Shown here in pieces: positions 5,552 to 5,598 of a stretch of DNA of 5,598 bases (its first letter is position 1; each line of letters opens with the position of its first letter). The position numbers and the translations under genes are program-made. Origin of the DNA: RGIG8597 sp045133795 (GTDB taxonomy: Bacteria; Spirochaetota; GWE2-31-10); NCBI GenBank assembly GCA_045133795.1, contig JBGUUT010000008.1:1-5598 (forward strand), given 5' to 3'. A model generated the notes under the pieces. It made no database searches and was not told where the DNA came from. It saw nothing but the letters and a program-made list of their open reading frames with translations.

Positions 5552-5594
5552 TCAAAAAAATAGACAGAAACGAATTGCACTTCATATCTGTCTA
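5552..5594 (-). terminator. Terminator of a minus-strand gene beyond the right edge
   Basis: On the minus strand, an 8-bp stem TAGACAGA/TCTGTCTA (5587-5594 with 5561-5568) and an 18-nt loop are followed directly by seven Ts (5554-5560). It most likely ends a gene whose coding part is outside the window, making the tlpA-like operon an independent unit. Confidence 0.7.
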
Positions 5595-5598
5595 CTTA

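Larger units (their letters stand above)
5170..5598. other. Gene-poor upstream region of the redox operon
   Basis: These 429 bases contain no gene of normal size. In minus-strand order they hold the incoming terminator, two inverted repeats, a consensus -35 promoter candidate, the possible 32-aa ORF, a second promoter candidate, and the AAGGAG site of the tlpA-like gene at 5181-5186. The density of dyad symmetry suggests regulation of the operon. Confidence 0.5.

Noticed and set aside
1..5598. CRISPR array, tRNA/rRNA, insertion sequence or attachment-site repeats
   Set aside because: I saw no regularly spaced direct repeats, no tRNA cloverleaf, no transposase motifs and no paired terminal repeats anywhere in the window.

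Overview
This is an AT-rich bacterial window with short intergenic gaps and six full-length or near full-length genes. All of them lie on the minus strand except a plus-strand purC tail at the left edge. The gene content (NimA-like flavin/PNPOx-fold protein, Cys-rich polyferredoxin, short clostridial-type pyrophosphatase-like protein, CD1871A-type CXXC microprotein) suggests a host-associated anaerobe. A Treponema-like spirochaete or a low-GC Firmicute would fit; the sequence alone does not settle which, and this is inference.

Layout, left to right. (1) 1-253, plus: C-terminal end of purC (SAICAR synthetase), closed by a strong hairpin terminator at 275-330 that it shares with a convergent gene. 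(2) 355-1502, minus: a two-gene unit transcribed as NimA-like/PNPOx-fold protein and then HAD phosphatase, with a 26-nt gap. (3) 1596-2900, minus: a stand-alone condensation/acyltransferase-type protein with an HHxxxDG motif and its own terminator at 1543-1576. (4) About 2901-3255: no convincing gene; leader and terminator-like elements only. (5) 3256-5169, minus: a redox block transcribed as TlpA-like exported thioredoxin, 48-aa CXXC membrane microprotein (CD1871A type), polytopic 4Fe-4S protein, and short PPase-like protein. The first three are packed to 8-nt spacing and then an 8-nt overlap. (6) 5170-5598: upstream region of that block, with candidate promoters, a possible 32-aa ORF, several hairpins, and the terminator of a gene lying beyond the right edge.

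The most interesting part is the TlpA / CXXC microprotein / polyferredoxin cassette. An exported thioredoxin, a tiny single-pass membrane protein ending in a CMEC dithiol, and a membrane protein with three CxxxCP motifs plus two ferredoxin 4Fe-4S sites make a plausible chain for moving electrons between the cytoplasm and an extracytoplasmic thiol target. The microprotein is easily missed by gene callers, and its TAA stop overlaps the TTG start of the polyferredoxin, which suggests coupled translation. That these proteins form one working pathway is inference from gene order and motifs.
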